A stretch of DNA of 64,000 nt from Paenibacillus_AR sp051594765 (GTDB lineage: Bacteria > Bacillota > Bacilli > Paenibacillales > NBRC-103111): NCBI RefSeq assembly GCF_051594765.1, contig NZ_JBPPGJ010000019.1, positions 1 through 64,000 of the forward strand, written 5' to 3'. The number at the start of each line of letters is the position of its first letter. Within the stretch, counting starts at the first letter, position 1. The notes below the pieces were generated by a model. That model ran no database searches. It was not told where the DNA came from and saw only the letters and a list, made by a program, of their open reading frames with translations. The translations under genes were made by a program, and so were the position numbers. Of this stretch, positions 23,604-31,837 are shown piece after piece.

Positions 23604-25757
23604 TCACACCTTAAGAATAACGGTGTCGTAAGCTGCCAGGGTTTGGGTAACGGTGCCTTTGTCTGTGCGGACGGAAGCGGTCTGCTCCGCATCGCTGTTG
23701 TTGATGATGATCAAGGTGCTGCTGGCCGGATAATAAGCGCACTCCGTCGCCGCGTTATCCGTCACATAGTCCGGAGAAGCCGGCTGCTTGGCGGCATGCA
23801 GGATCAGATCCATCAAGAGACGGGCGTTCTGAACGGAATGGGTGTAGGAGGACAGATACACGCCCCGGCCGCTGCCGAAGTCATGGACCGCAGCCAGCGG
23901 GCTGCCGTTCTGCTCCGCCAATACCTGGGCCTTGCCGTCGGTCAGATACAAGCCCTTCTGCTCCGTCAAGTCTCCCGGTACGGACACCTCTCCGCCTTGG
24001 GCGGCTACAGGCCACTTGCCATGGCTGATCCGCTCGCCAGTGTCCTTGTCCAGCCCCAATACGGGAGCCATGCGGAACAGCCGATCCTGTCCCGGAGCCG
24101 CGGAAGGCTCATTGATTCCGAGGAAGACTCCGCCGCTATAGACCCAGCCGGTGAGAGCCTCGATGACGGAAGGATCGTTCCACAGCTCTCCGCCGCTCCA
24201 TGCGCTGCCGGCCGTCCCTGCATTGATGATGACTTGGATACCGTCGGGTACCCCGTTCCGGATCTCGTCGAAGTTCAGGAACTCCACCTCGAACGGCAAT
24301 CCGGACAGACTCTCCAAGACATTGATCAGGTCCAGCCCCGGCTGCTCGTGGTAATGGCCGGAGCAGGTCCAGCTGCGGAGCTTGCCCCAAGCGGTCAGCA
24401 CGGCCACCTTGGGCTTCAGGGCATACGGCTTGCCGTCGGCATGCAGATCCCGGATCAAGCGGAATTCGTCCGCGATCTTCTCGATATAATCGACGAAGTC
24501 GGGATACGGCTCCACCAGATGCAGATACCCGCCCAGTCCGATCCGGTCCACAGGAGCCCGCAATAAGGCGCGGCGGATGTTGTTCCAGAACTTCTTGGCA
24601 TCCAGCGTAGGGTCGCCGCCTTCCATGAAGGTAGGCAGTCCGCCCAGCCCGACCGGGAACAGATACGGATGCAGCCGCAGCTCGTGGGTCTTGACCCCTT
24701 CGACGCCGGAGCCCAGACGGGCCTCGAAGCCGGAGAACACGCATTTGATGATTCCGTCAAAGCCGAATTCCGCGAACCGTCCGTTGTAAGGCTCGATGCC
24801 GACCCAGCTGTCGTCATAGAAGACGTACGCCAGCTTGTTGTGCTTGTGGGCGATATCGATGAGCTTCTTGCCGTATTCGATGACGAAGTCGTTGATGAAC
24901 GCCATCCAATCCAGCTTGTGCTGGTCAGGCACCGTATGGGTGGTCCGCAGCTTGCCCTTGTTGACGAAATCCTCCGCAGTCAGCCGGTAGCCGTAGCGCT
25001 CGGCGAACAGGTCCAGCGCCCTTGTGCTGACGGTGAAGTCGTAGGAGGCCCAATCCGTGAAGAGATGCCGGTTCTTCTCGCTGCTGCCCCAGATCCAGAC
25101 GAAATTGTAGAACATGGAGGTGAAGCGGATCACGTTGGTGGCCGGATGGGCCAGACACCAATTCTCCAGCCAGTTCAGCAGGTATTCCTGCGTTTCCGGG
25201 TAGATCGGGTCGATCTGCATGAGATGCTCTTTGTCCCAATTGTTGGTGGTATGGTTGTACATGGAGATCTCTTCCCAGATCCGGTACGCCAGGAAGCTGA
25301 CCGTATAAGTATGCCATAGCGCAGCCCCATGCACCAGCACACGCTGCGCGGCGCTGTCGTAGGTCCACTTCTCCCGGGGCACCTCGTTCCCGGTTGTACG
25401 GTCGAAGACCTGCCAGTACCGGAGCGAATCCGGGGTCTCGCTGACGGCGAACTGCTCCGCGAAGAAGTCCTGCATAAGAGATATGGCAAGCTCCGATTCA
25501 GCCGCTACCACGGGCTGGGTCATCAGGAAGGTCATCTGGAGCTTGTCCGGGTTCCGCTTCGCCCATTCGTTATGATCGCGAATGATGCAGATCGTGGAGT
25601 AAATATCGTAGCCTGCGTTCAATATCTCATCGGATAAGGCCGTGCCGTCGCTGTCGCGGATGACGTCGGCCCCCCAGCGATTGGCCAATTCCAGCGTCAA
25701 TGCTTCGTATCCCGCTTCCCCCGGAAGGGTGAAGCCGCCTTTTTTCTTATGCTGCAT
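23604..25757 (-). CDS. GH112 phosphorylase, probably beta-1,4-galactosyl-L-rhamnose phosphorylase
   Basis: A 717-aa cytosolic (no signal peptide) enzyme. Signature segments include SMYNHTTNNWDKEH, RFTSMFYNF and VFYDDSWVGIEPYNGRFAEFGFDG; the general-acid Asp corresponds to Asp316 in the DDSW motif. LPTFMEGGDPTLDAKKFW lies in the catalytic barrel, and a flavodoxin-like and a beta domain follow. GH112 members phosphorolyse galacto-N-biose/lacto-N-biose or D-galactosyl-beta-1,4-L-rhamnose to galactose 1-phosphate. The co-transcribed rhaM favours galactosyl-rhamnose (EC 2.4.1.247). An upstream AraC regulator is divergent. Specificity is inferred from context, not from residues. Confidence 0.88.
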   Translation of the reverse strand: MQHKKKGGFTLPGEAGYEALTLELANRWGADVIRDSDGTALSDEILNAGYDIYSTICIIRDHNEWAKRNPDKLQMTFLMTQPVVAAESELAISLMQDFFAEQFAVSETPDSLRYWQVFDRTTGNEVPREKWTYDSAAQRVLVHGAALWHTYTVSFLAYRIWEEISMYNHTTNNWDKEHLMQIDPIYPETQEYLLNWLENWCLAHPATNVIRFTSMFYNFVWIWGSSEKNRHLFTDWASYDFTVSTRALDLFAERYGYRLTAEDFVNKGKLRTTHTVPDQHKLDWMAFINDFVIEYGKKLIDIAHKHNKLAYVFYDDSWVGIEPYNGRFAEFGFDGIIKCVFSGFEARLGSGVEGVKTHELRLHPYLFPVGLGGLPTFMEGGDPTLDAKKFWNNIRRALLRAPVDRIGLGGYLHLVEPYPDFVDYIEKIADEFRLIRDLHADGKPYALKPKVAVLTAWGKLRSWTCSGHYHEQPGLDLINVLESLSGLPFEVEFLNFDEIRNGVPDGIQVIINAGTAGSAWSGGELWNDPSVIEALTGWVYSGGVFLGINEPSAAPGQDRLFRMAPVLGLDKDTGERISHGKWPVAAQGGEVSVPGDLTEQKGLYLTDGKAQVLAEQNGSPLAAVHDFGSGRGVYLSSYTHSVQNARLLMDLILHAAKQPASPDYVTDNAATECAYYPASSTLIIINNSDAEQTASVRTDKGTVTQTLAAYDTVILKV

Positions 25758-25906
25758 GATCGTGCCTCCCTAGATTATACTTACCACGCTTGTTGCCTAT
25801 CATCAGATATGATAAAAATACAATATACAACTCTATTTTAAGTCGCATTTTCACCCGTTCCCATATAAAATATAGGATTTTGCATATAAAAATCTGGAGG
25901 TTCCCT

Positions 25907-26743
25907 ATGATACGCCATGTGGCTCCTGCCTTCCCGGCGGAAACGCTTCCCCTGCAGCTGGAAACCATCGGAATGAAGCCCGATCAAGAGATCTTCATCC
26001 GTCCGGGCGGCTATCCCCATTTCCATTGGCTGCAGACCCTGGAGGGGGAAGGGGAACTAACGGCCAACGGCCAAACCTGGAGGCTGCCTGTGCATACCGG
26101 CGTCCTTCTGGCGCCGGGCGTCCCCCATCGGTACCAGGCCATTAGCAGCCTGTGGCGGACCGGATACATCACCTTTCACGGCAGCATGGCCGAAGCGTTC
26201 GTTCATTCCTTCGATTGGAAGACCTCCCTGCGGTTCCAATGGGAGGAGGAGCACGATCGGATCACCGCCCACCTGGAGAGCATGCTGGCGTTCGCCGAGT
26301 CGGGGGGCGATCCGTCGGGATGGCAGTCTTCGGCGGATTTGTACCGGTTCCTGACTCTGCTCCGGACCGATGCCCGCATGGACAACCGTCCCTCCATCTC
26401 GAAGCGGCTGGAGCGGATTCAAGGTCTCCTGAGCTGGCTCGACCACGAATTCGCCAACCCGAGGATCGGGCTGGCGGAGATGGCGGAGCGGCTCGGGACC
26501 GGAGAGCGTCAGCTGAACAGCCTATTCCGCGAGCTGTTCGGCCAATCGGCTTATGCCTATCTCATTCACCTGCGGCTCCGCAAAGCCAAGGAATGGCTCC
26601 CTTCCCGGCCGGATTGGACGGTCCGCCGCATCGGGGAGGCGGTGGGGTTCCGGGACGCCAGCCACTTCGTGTCCACCTTCCGCAGGAAGGAAGGCATGAC
26701 CCCGGACACCTACCGGAAGCTATACGGTGCCGCCGCGGAGTAG
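25907..26743 (+). CDS. AraC-family regulator, divergent from the GH112 gene
   Basis: A 278-aa protein. The N-terminal cupin-like effector domain contains GGYPHFHWLQTLEGEGEL, GVLLAPGVPHRYQAI and YITFHGSMAEAF. The C-terminal double helix-turn-helix (about 180-278) includes NPRIGLAEMAERLGTGERQLNSLFRELFG and VRRIGEAVGFRDASHFVSTFRRKEGMTPDTYRK. The start was set at ATG 25907 because TCTGGAGG lies 6 nt upstream. It is divergent from GH112-rhaM with an A+T-rich 149-bp intergenic region, so it likely activates that operon in response to a galactoside. It resembles the second AraC gene at 29215. Confidence 0.88.
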   Translation: MIRHVAPAFPAETLPLQLETIGMKPDQEIFIRPGGYPHFHWLQTLEGEGELTANGQTWRLPVHTGVLLAPGVPHRYQAISSLWRTGYITFHGSMAEAFVHSFDWKTSLRFQWEEEHDRITAHLESMLAFAESGGDPSGWQSSADLYRFLTLLRTDARMDNRPSISKRLERIQGLLSWLDHEFANPRIGLAEMAERLGTGERQLNSLFRELFGQSAYAYLIHLRLRKAKEWLPSRPDWTVRRIGEAVGFRDASHFVSTFRRKEGMTPDTYRKLYGAAAE

Positions 26744-26756
26744 GAACAGAAGAAAA

Positions 26757-26779
26757 AAAGACCACGCGAGGTGGTCTTT
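26757..26779. terminator. bidirectional terminator between araC and GH2 genes
   Basis: AAAGACCAC-GCGAG-GTGGTCTTT with A run before and T/C after, between convergent genes. Confidence 0.85.
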
Positions 26780-26786
26780 CTGCGGC

Positions 26787-29090
26787 TTAGACGATATGAA
26801 TAACCAACTGGGCGGCGGCCATACCTTCCGAGAAGGCGGATAAGACGACCCTTCCCTTCTCTCCGGTGAACCGGAGGACCGTACTGACGGCCCCATGGTA
26901 CATATGCATCCAGGAGTTGTCATAGGTCTCGCTCGAACAGAGGTCCCCGTTGTCCACCGCCACGATCTCGGCAGGTCCCTCCACACGGAAGGCGACCTTG
27001 GAGCTTTCCCGGAATACCGGGATGCCCTCGCTGTCCTTCGCCCGGACCGTGAATAATTTCTGATGGCCGCTGCCGGCCCCGAGCCTTAATACCTCCAGAT
27101 CGAACCCGAGCTTCACAGCCGGCCCTGCCGTTCTCAGCGTGTACGAGCAAGCCTCGACTCCGCCGATGAAGCCTCGGACCGTTACGGTTCCCGGCAGATA
27201 GGGGAGATAGCCTGTCATCATCCGGCTGGGATACGATGCGGGGGGCTTCTCGTGGATCCGCTTCCCGTTCAATTCCAAGGTGACCTCGTCGCAATTAGTG
27301 GCGATCATATACGGAATCACCGTCTTGTGGAACTGCGGGAAGTTCCAATGGCTCGCGTATCTGGGGGCATCCCAATGCTCCTTCACCCCTTCATCCTGCA
27401 AGGAGTAGTCCATGACGGCCAGGTAAACCATCGGCTTATCGGACCAATAGCTTTCATAGAGATACGACAGCGGCTTACGCTCGTTATTCGTCCAGAACAG
27501 GGAGCCGGCCCAGCCTTTGGCGGGATAGCCCATGGATTCGCCTAAGTAATCGATGCCCGTCCAGAGCATGCCGCCGATCACATAATCATGCTTCTCCACG
27601 TCCATCCAAGGCACGTCCTCGCTGTAATTCTGCATCTGGCCGGGATGACCGCGGAAGAATTGGTACGTCTCCGTTCCCAGAATCAGCTTATCCGGAATGG
27701 CCTTATGGATGGCCGGATACCATTGCTCCTGGTAATTGCAGCTGATCACATCCACGATCTCGCCGATTCTCCGGATTCGCTCCACCTTCTCGTCCAGGTC
27801 TTCAATCTCCGTATCGCTGACCTCATCGACAAACTGCTGAATATCCTTCACTTGGGAGAGATCCACGTTGCTTTCGTATTTGAAGTGAGGGTTCATGGCA
27901 TAGGTGACCGGTCTCGTATCGTCCAGGGCAAGCAGATGCTCCTTGAGCATCCTAAGGATCTGGAGCATGGATTCCTGCCCTTGATGCTCCACCTCGTTCC
28001 CGACGCCCCATATGAAGATGCACGGACGGTTGCGGTCCCGCTTCACCATACACTCCAGATCCCTCTGCCATTCCGTCTCAAAATACCTTCGGTACGAGCC
28101 GCCCGTCCATTTGTCGAACGGTTCCTCATAGACGAACAGTCCCAATTCGTCGCACAGATCCAGCAATTCGGCTGCCGGCATGTGGTGGGCCGTCCGGATG
28201 GCATTGCAGCCCATGGCCTTGAAGGCAATGAGCCGGTCTCTCCAGATTTCAGGCGGGACGGCCACTCCCAGGCAGCCTGCATCCTGGTGGATGCAGAATC
28301 CCTTGATCTTGGTGATCCGGCCGTTCACCGACATCCCTTTACCGGGAATCCATTGAATGTCCCTTACTCCAATCCGCAATTCGCAGGTATCCACGGGTTC
28401 ATCCCCCTCGTACAGGGACAGCTCCAGCCGGTACAAGTGGGGCTCATCCGGACTCCACCGCTTGACGTTCGGAATGTCCAGCCGGATGACCCCGTTATCC
28501 GATTCACCCGTTATCCGCACGCTCCCATCCGCAAGACAGGCCTTGACCAAGGAACGGACGCCGGTCTGGATGGTTACGATCCCCGTATCGCCGTCGATTG
28601 CGGTCTTCACCTGAATGTCCTCGGGATTCAGATGATGCCGATTCAGCTCCAGCAGCTTGACGGTCCGGTAGATGCCGGCTCCCGAATACCACCGGTCCGC
28701 CGGATGGGCGGTGTTATCCACCTTCACCAAGATCCGATTGACGCCTTCATGAATGTAAGCCGTGATATCCAGTGTAAATCGGGAATAGCCGTATTTGCGC
28801 CCCCCGGCTTCCTGGCCGTTCACCCATACCGTACTGTTCTCGTATACCCCGTCGAATTGCAGCAGATACACATAGCCCGGCTTGATCTCCGCTAGTTCAA
28901 GCTTTCTTCTGTACCACCCGATCCCCCACCGGTCTCGGAAGCCCTGGGGCTCCCCCTCCTTCATATTCCGGTTGATCGGGGCGGTAATGGCCCAATCATG
29001 CGGCAGCTGTACCGGCACGAAGTGCGAATCCTCCGGCTCCTTCAACGTGAATTCCCATCCGTTCATGATCAGGGTCTCTCTTCGGCTCAT
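26787..29090 (-). CDS. GH2 beta-galactosidase/beta-glucuronidase-like enzyme
   Basis: A 767-aa cytosolic protein of the GH2 clan: sugar-binding jelly roll (1-150; QLPHDWAIT, YENSTVWVNGQEAG), Ig-like domain, TIM barrel with acid/base Glu366 (GVGNE) and nucleophile Glu474 (LGTETYQ), then C-terminal domains (DUF4982-like and an Ig-like). Length and layout match LacZ-like enzymes that act on terminal beta-galactosides, but GH2 specificity cannot be read from sequence. It lies between two AraC genes in a galactoside/rhamnose cluster, so beta-galactosidase is the better guess. AAAGGATGGGAGC precedes the ATG. Confidence 0.9.
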   Translation of the reverse strand: MSRRETLIMNGWEFTLKEPEDSHFVPVQLPHDWAITAPINRNMKEGEPQGFRDRWGIGWYRRKLELAEIKPGYVYLLQFDGVYENSTVWVNGQEAGGRKYGYSRFTLDITAYIHEGVNRILVKVDNTAHPADRWYSGAGIYRTVKLLELNRHHLNPEDIQVKTAIDGDTGIVTIQTGVRSLVKACLADGSVRITGESDNGVIRLDIPNVKRWSPDEPHLYRLELSLYEGDEPVDTCELRIGVRDIQWIPGKGMSVNGRITKIKGFCIHQDAGCLGVAVPPEIWRDRLIAFKAMGCNAIRTAHHMPAAELLDLCDELGLFVYEEPFDKWTGGSYRRYFETEWQRDLECMVKRDRNRPCIFIWGVGNEVEHQGQESMLQILRMLKEHLLALDDTRPVTYAMNPHFKYESNVDLSQVKDIQQFVDEVSDTEIEDLDEKVERIRRIGEIVDVISCNYQEQWYPAIHKAIPDKLILGTETYQFFRGHPGQMQNYSEDVPWMDVEKHDYVIGGMLWTGIDYLGESMGYPAKGWAGSLFWTNNERKPLSYLYESYWSDKPMVYLAVMDYSLQDEGVKEHWDAPRYASHWNFPQFHKTVIPYMIATNCDEVTLELNGKRIHEKPPASYPSRMMTGYLPYLPGTVTVRGFIGGVEACSYTLRTAGPAVKLGFDLEVLRLGAGSGHQKLFTVRAKDSEGIPVFRESSKVAFRVEGPAEIVAVDNGDLCSSETYDNSWMHMYHGAVSTVLRFTGEKGRVVLSAFSEGMAAAQLVIHIV

Positions 29091-29108
29091 GAGCTCCCAT
29101 CCTTTCGT

Positions 29109-29124
29109 TGTCTAGCGCTTGACA
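29109..29124. promoter_or_regulatory. 16-bp near-palindrome in the GH2 leader
   Basis: TGTCTAGCGCTTGACA is symmetrical except for one central pair. It lies between the -10 box and the start codon of the GH2 gene. Candidate operator; the regulator is unknown. Confidence 0.4.
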
Positions 29125-29139
29125 CTCTGATATATTCAC

Positions 29140-29168
29140 ATTATAGGACCGACCTTTACGCCTAACAA
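29140..29168 (-). promoter_or_regulatory. promoter of the GH2 gene
   Basis: Minus strand: TTGTTA (29168-29163) and TATAAT (29145-29140), 17-bp spacer, about 50 bp before the ATG. Confidence 0.65.
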
Positions 29169-29214
29169 TCTAACGATATTAAGGACAACTCGAAAATATT
29201 AAGGCGGGATTCTC

Positions 29215-30039
29215 ATGAAAAGACACATACCGGTCATTACGGATACGGACAAGAGGCTTCCCTATTATCTTATTGATGTGGGATCTACTTGGAGTCAGGA
29301 GCATGTCGTACGCCCTGTCGGATATATGTACCAATGGATTCAATGCGTCGAAGGGGAAGGAGAGCTGATCACCGGGGGGAACACTTTCCGGTTGAAGGAA
29401 GGCATGGCCATGCTGCTGTTGAAGGGCATCCCTCATGAGTATTACGCCATAAGCTCCTCCTGGATCGTGGATTGGATCGTCTTCGATGGCCACCAGGTGG
29501 GGCCGTTCATCGAGCATAACGCCGGGATCGAATCCTCCTGCGCCTTATATGTATCGAGGCCCGATCTGTTTCTGTCCCATATTCAGAACGCATTGGAAAT
29601 CCTTCAATCGGATCGGCCGCTGCAAGGCATCCAATGCTCCAAGGTCGTCTACTCCCTCCTGACCGATATGGTGCAGTATGCCTCTGCCCATCCGGATCAC
29701 AGCGCCACAAGCCTGAACCACAAGCTAAAACCCTTGTTCGATTATATCGAAGAGAATTTTCATAAGCCTCTTACCCTGGAGCTGATGGCCGAGATTACAG
29801 GCTTCTCCCCGCAGCACCTATGCACCGTGTTCAAGAAAACCACGAATAACCGGATTTTCCAATACATCCATTCCGTCCGGATCAAGAAGAGCAAGGAGCT
29901 TCTCCTTGCGAACCCGCATATGCAGATTAAGGAGATTGCCGCTTGGGCCGGCTTCGAGGATGCCAATTACTTCTGCACCGTCTTCAAGAAGCTGGAGCAG
30001 ATCAGTCCCAACCAATACCGGAAGATCTATCTTGGATAA
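29215..30039 (+). CDS. AraC-family regulator, divergent from the GH2 gene
   Basis: A 274-aa protein with an N-terminal cupin-like domain (GYMYQWIQCVEGEGELI; GMAMLLLKGIPHEYYAI) and a C-terminal AraC domain (about 175-274): HKPLTLELMAEITGFSPQHLCTVFKKTTN and IKEIAAWAGFEDANYFCTVFKKLEQISPNQYRKIY. Divergent from the GH2 gene, so it probably controls it. Its effector domain shares the GEGEL and IPH/VPH features with the AraC protein at 25907, so the two are paralogous regulators of one cluster. Confidence 0.88.
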   Translation: MKRHIPVITDTDKRLPYYLIDVGSTWSQEHVVRPVGYMYQWIQCVEGEGELITGGNTFRLKEGMAMLLLKGIPHEYYAISSSWIVDWIVFDGHQVGPFIEHNAGIESSCALYVSRPDLFLSHIQNALEILQSDRPLQGIQCSKVVYSLLTDMVQYASAHPDHSATSLNHKLKPLFDYIEENFHKPLTLELMAEITGFSPQHLCTVFKKTTNNRIFQYIHSVRIKKSKELLLANPHMQIKEIAAWAGFEDANYFCTVFKKLEQISPNQYRKIYLG

Positions 30040-30078
30040 CGGGGCAGCCTCCCCTCTTGCATAGTCCCTAGTTTATCA

Positions 30079-30107
30079 TTGACGATGATAATCATTCTCA
30101 ATATAAT
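30079..30107 (+). promoter_or_regulatory. strong promoter of hmoA
   Basis: TTGACG (30079-30084) and TATAAT (30102-30107), 17-bp spacer, about 47 bp before the start codon. Confidence 0.8.
30086..30100. promoter_or_regulatory. Fur box inside the hmoA promoter spacer
   Basis: TGATAAT-C-ATTCTCA differs from the Bacillus 7-1-7 Fur consensus TGATAAT-N-ATTATCA at one position. It fills the -35/-10 spacer, so bound Fur would directly exclude RNA polymerase when iron is sufficient. Confidence 0.8.
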
Positions 30108-30153
30108 GGAAGGGATTGGTTGTCATTTTGGACTTAAGGAGCGGTGGTTGCAG

Positions 30154-30483
30154 ATGTTTATCGAATTGAAATCGATTCAGGTCAAGGAAGGCTATTCCGA
30201 GCAGGTGGTAAATCGCTTTAGCCAGGAGGGGCCCCTCGAGAAGGCGCCCGGCTTCGTGGATCAATCCATTCTCGTCAAGCAGGTGCGGCGCGGTGAAGAA
30301 GAGGTGCTGCTTCTGATCCGCTGGGAATCCGAGGAGGCTTGGAAGAACTGGGAGAAGAGCGAGGCCCATCTGGAGCTTCACCGCCAAGGCCGTGCCAAGG
30401 GCCAGCCGGATTTCGTCATTGGGCGGGGACATGGACTGTATGACCTGAAAGCCGTGAAGAGGGCTTCACCGGAGGCCCCTTAA
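30154..30483 (+). CDS. hmoA: heme-degrading monooxygenase, HmoA/IsdG-like (ABM domain)
   Basis: A 109-aa protein of the antibiotic-biosynthesis-monooxygenase fold. It starts MFIELKSIQVKEGYSEQVV; FVDQSILVKQVRRGEEEVLLLIRWESEEAWKNWEKSEAHLELHR matches my recollection of HmoA, in which a Glu/Trp/Asn network and a C-terminal region bind heme. It should cleave heme to release iron in the cytosol. ATG 30154 has GGTGG 6 nt upstream (AAGGAG lies 12 nt away). Control by the Fur box is strongly suggested. The quoted segment also fits general ABM proteins, but the Fur site favours a heme role. Confidence 0.85.
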   Translation: MFIELKSIQVKEGYSEQVVNRFSQEGPLEKAPGFVDQSILVKQVRRGEEEVLLLIRWESEEAWKNWEKSEAHLELHRQGRAKGQPDFVIGRGHGLYDLKAVKRASPEAP

Positions 30484-30553
30484 TTTATCGTTGCAGCTCC
30501 TCGGAACCAGGGGAACCGGCTCCTCGTTGCCACCTCCAGGATGGTCAGCTTCC

Positions 30554-31612
30554 TTAATAGGTCCGGTTCTCCAGCTCCAGCTCCGCGGTCACTTCCGTGA
30601 AGATGGTCTCGGGTGTTACGATGCGCTTGGGCAAGGTACGCCCGTCCATCAGCTCCTTGACCGCCTGCATCAGACCGGGTCCCAAGAGAGGGTTGCATTC
30701 GACGACGCTGTTAATCTTGCCTGCAGCCAGCTGCTCCAGCGCCCGCTTCGTCCCGTCCACCGAGACGATGATGATGTCCCGCCCCGGACGCAGCCCGTAT
30801 TCTTCAATTGCTTCTATGGCCCCAAGCGCCATGTCATCGTTATGGGAATACAGCACCCGGATGCGGCTGCCCTGCCTGTGCAGATATTGGGCCATGACCT
30901 CTTTGCCCCGGTCGTAAGTAAAATCCGCATATTCGCTCTCCAGGAGCTGCAGATCCGGCCGCTTCGCCATGACGGCCCGGAACCCGTTCCCCCGGTCGAT
31001 GGATGGCGTGGAGCCTTCCGTACCCTTCAATTCCACGATGCCGGCAGGTCCGGTGATGTCAGCCAGCTTATCGAGCACATATTTCCCAGCCTTCTGGCCC
31101 TCCAGATAGAAGTCCGACCCGATGAAGGAAACATACATGGACGGATCCTTCACCTTCACCAATCGGTCAATGATAATGACCGGAATTCCGGCTTGCCGGA
31201 TCTCCTCCAGGATGGCATCCCAGCCCTCCTCGACAACAGGCGCTAGGGCGATGACATCCACACGCTTCCGAATAAAAGAACGGATGGCTTCGAATTGCCT
31301 TTCCTGGGATTGCTCAGCATTGGCGAACTCCAGGAGAATTCCTGATTCACGGGCGGAAGTTTGGATGGACAGCGTATTGGCCTTCCTCCAATCGCTTTCG
31401 GAGCCCAACTGGGAGAAGCCGAGTACGATCGAATCCGCTTCCCCTTCCCCGGCAAGCCCTCTCAGCTCCCCGATCGCAGCTTGTCTGCCGCGTTCTTCCC
31501 CGGCCGGCTCGGTACCGTTCCCGCGCAGACAGCCGGATACCATCAGCACCATCCCCAGGATCATCCATAACCAGGCCGCCATTCGCGGCGTATTGTGCGA
31601 CATCTTATGCAT
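30554..31612 (-). CDS. sugar-binding lipoprotein, YtfQ-like, without adjacent transporter
   Basis: A 352-aa lipoprotein (lipobox MVSGC, Cys28) with a Peripla_BP_4 fold. FSQLGSESDWRKANTLSIQ, ALAPVVEEGWDAILEEI, IGSDFYLEGQKAGKYV, YSHNDDMALGAIEAIEEYGLRPGRDI and VECNPLLGPGLMQAVKELMDG follow the YtfQ pattern very closely; it is a paralogue of the transport-associated protein at 39894. No permease or ATPase adjoins it. It is divergent from a YesM/YesN pair, so it may capture the same furanose for the shared transporter or present it to the kinase. A motif upstream (31720-31742) is shared with the paralogue. Confidence 0.88.
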   Translation of the reverse strand: MHKMSHNTPRMAAWLWMILGMVLMVSGCLRGNGTEPAGEERGRQAAIGELRGLAGEGEADSIVLGFSQLGSESDWRKANTLSIQTSARESGILLEFANAEQSQERQFEAIRSFIRKRVDVIALAPVVEEGWDAILEEIRQAGIPVIIIDRLVKVKDPSMYVSFIGSDFYLEGQKAGKYVLDKLADITGPAGIVELKGTEGSTPSIDRGNGFRAVMAKRPDLQLLESEYADFTYDRGKEVMAQYLHRQGSRIRVLYSHNDDMALGAIEAIEEYGLRPGRDIIIVSVDGTKRALEQLAAGKINSVVECNPLLGPGLMQAVKELMDGRTLPKRIVTPETIFTEVTAELELENRTY

Positions 31613-31668
31613 CGAAGGGCATCTCCCCTACTCCGTGTTTTTCGCTTATGGCAGCGCTTCCTGTGATC

Positions 31669-31698
31669 ATTGTAGTCGCAGCCTCCCGAGATTGGCAA
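31669..31698 (-). promoter_or_regulatory. promoter of the orphan YtfQ-like gene
   Basis: Minus strand TTGCCA (31698-31693), 18 bp, TACAAT (31674-31669). The shared 23-nt motif lies 22 bp further upstream. Confidence 0.45.
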
Positions 31699-31719
31699 GA
31701 GCATCCATCGCAACAAAAC

Positions 31720-31742
31720 GTTTGTTTTTTTATTCAAATCTT
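31720..31742 (-). promoter_or_regulatory. shared upstream motif, copy 1
   Basis: A 23-nt element, plus-strand GTTTGTTTTTT then Y, ATTC, two variable bases, ATCTT. It is 20/23 identical to 41085-41107. Both copies sit upstream of a YtfQ-type binding-protein gene, 108 and 136 bp from the start codons. It is preceded by CAAAACGTTTG, which is itself nearly palindromic. Confidence 0.55.
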
Positions 31743-31837
31743 ATAGTTTTTTACTAATGATTGCGTTTTATTGGGGGTTGCTTCATAATCGGAATTACCA
31801 GGGCTTTGACACTCTTCAACGTGGGGTCCATGCAGCC

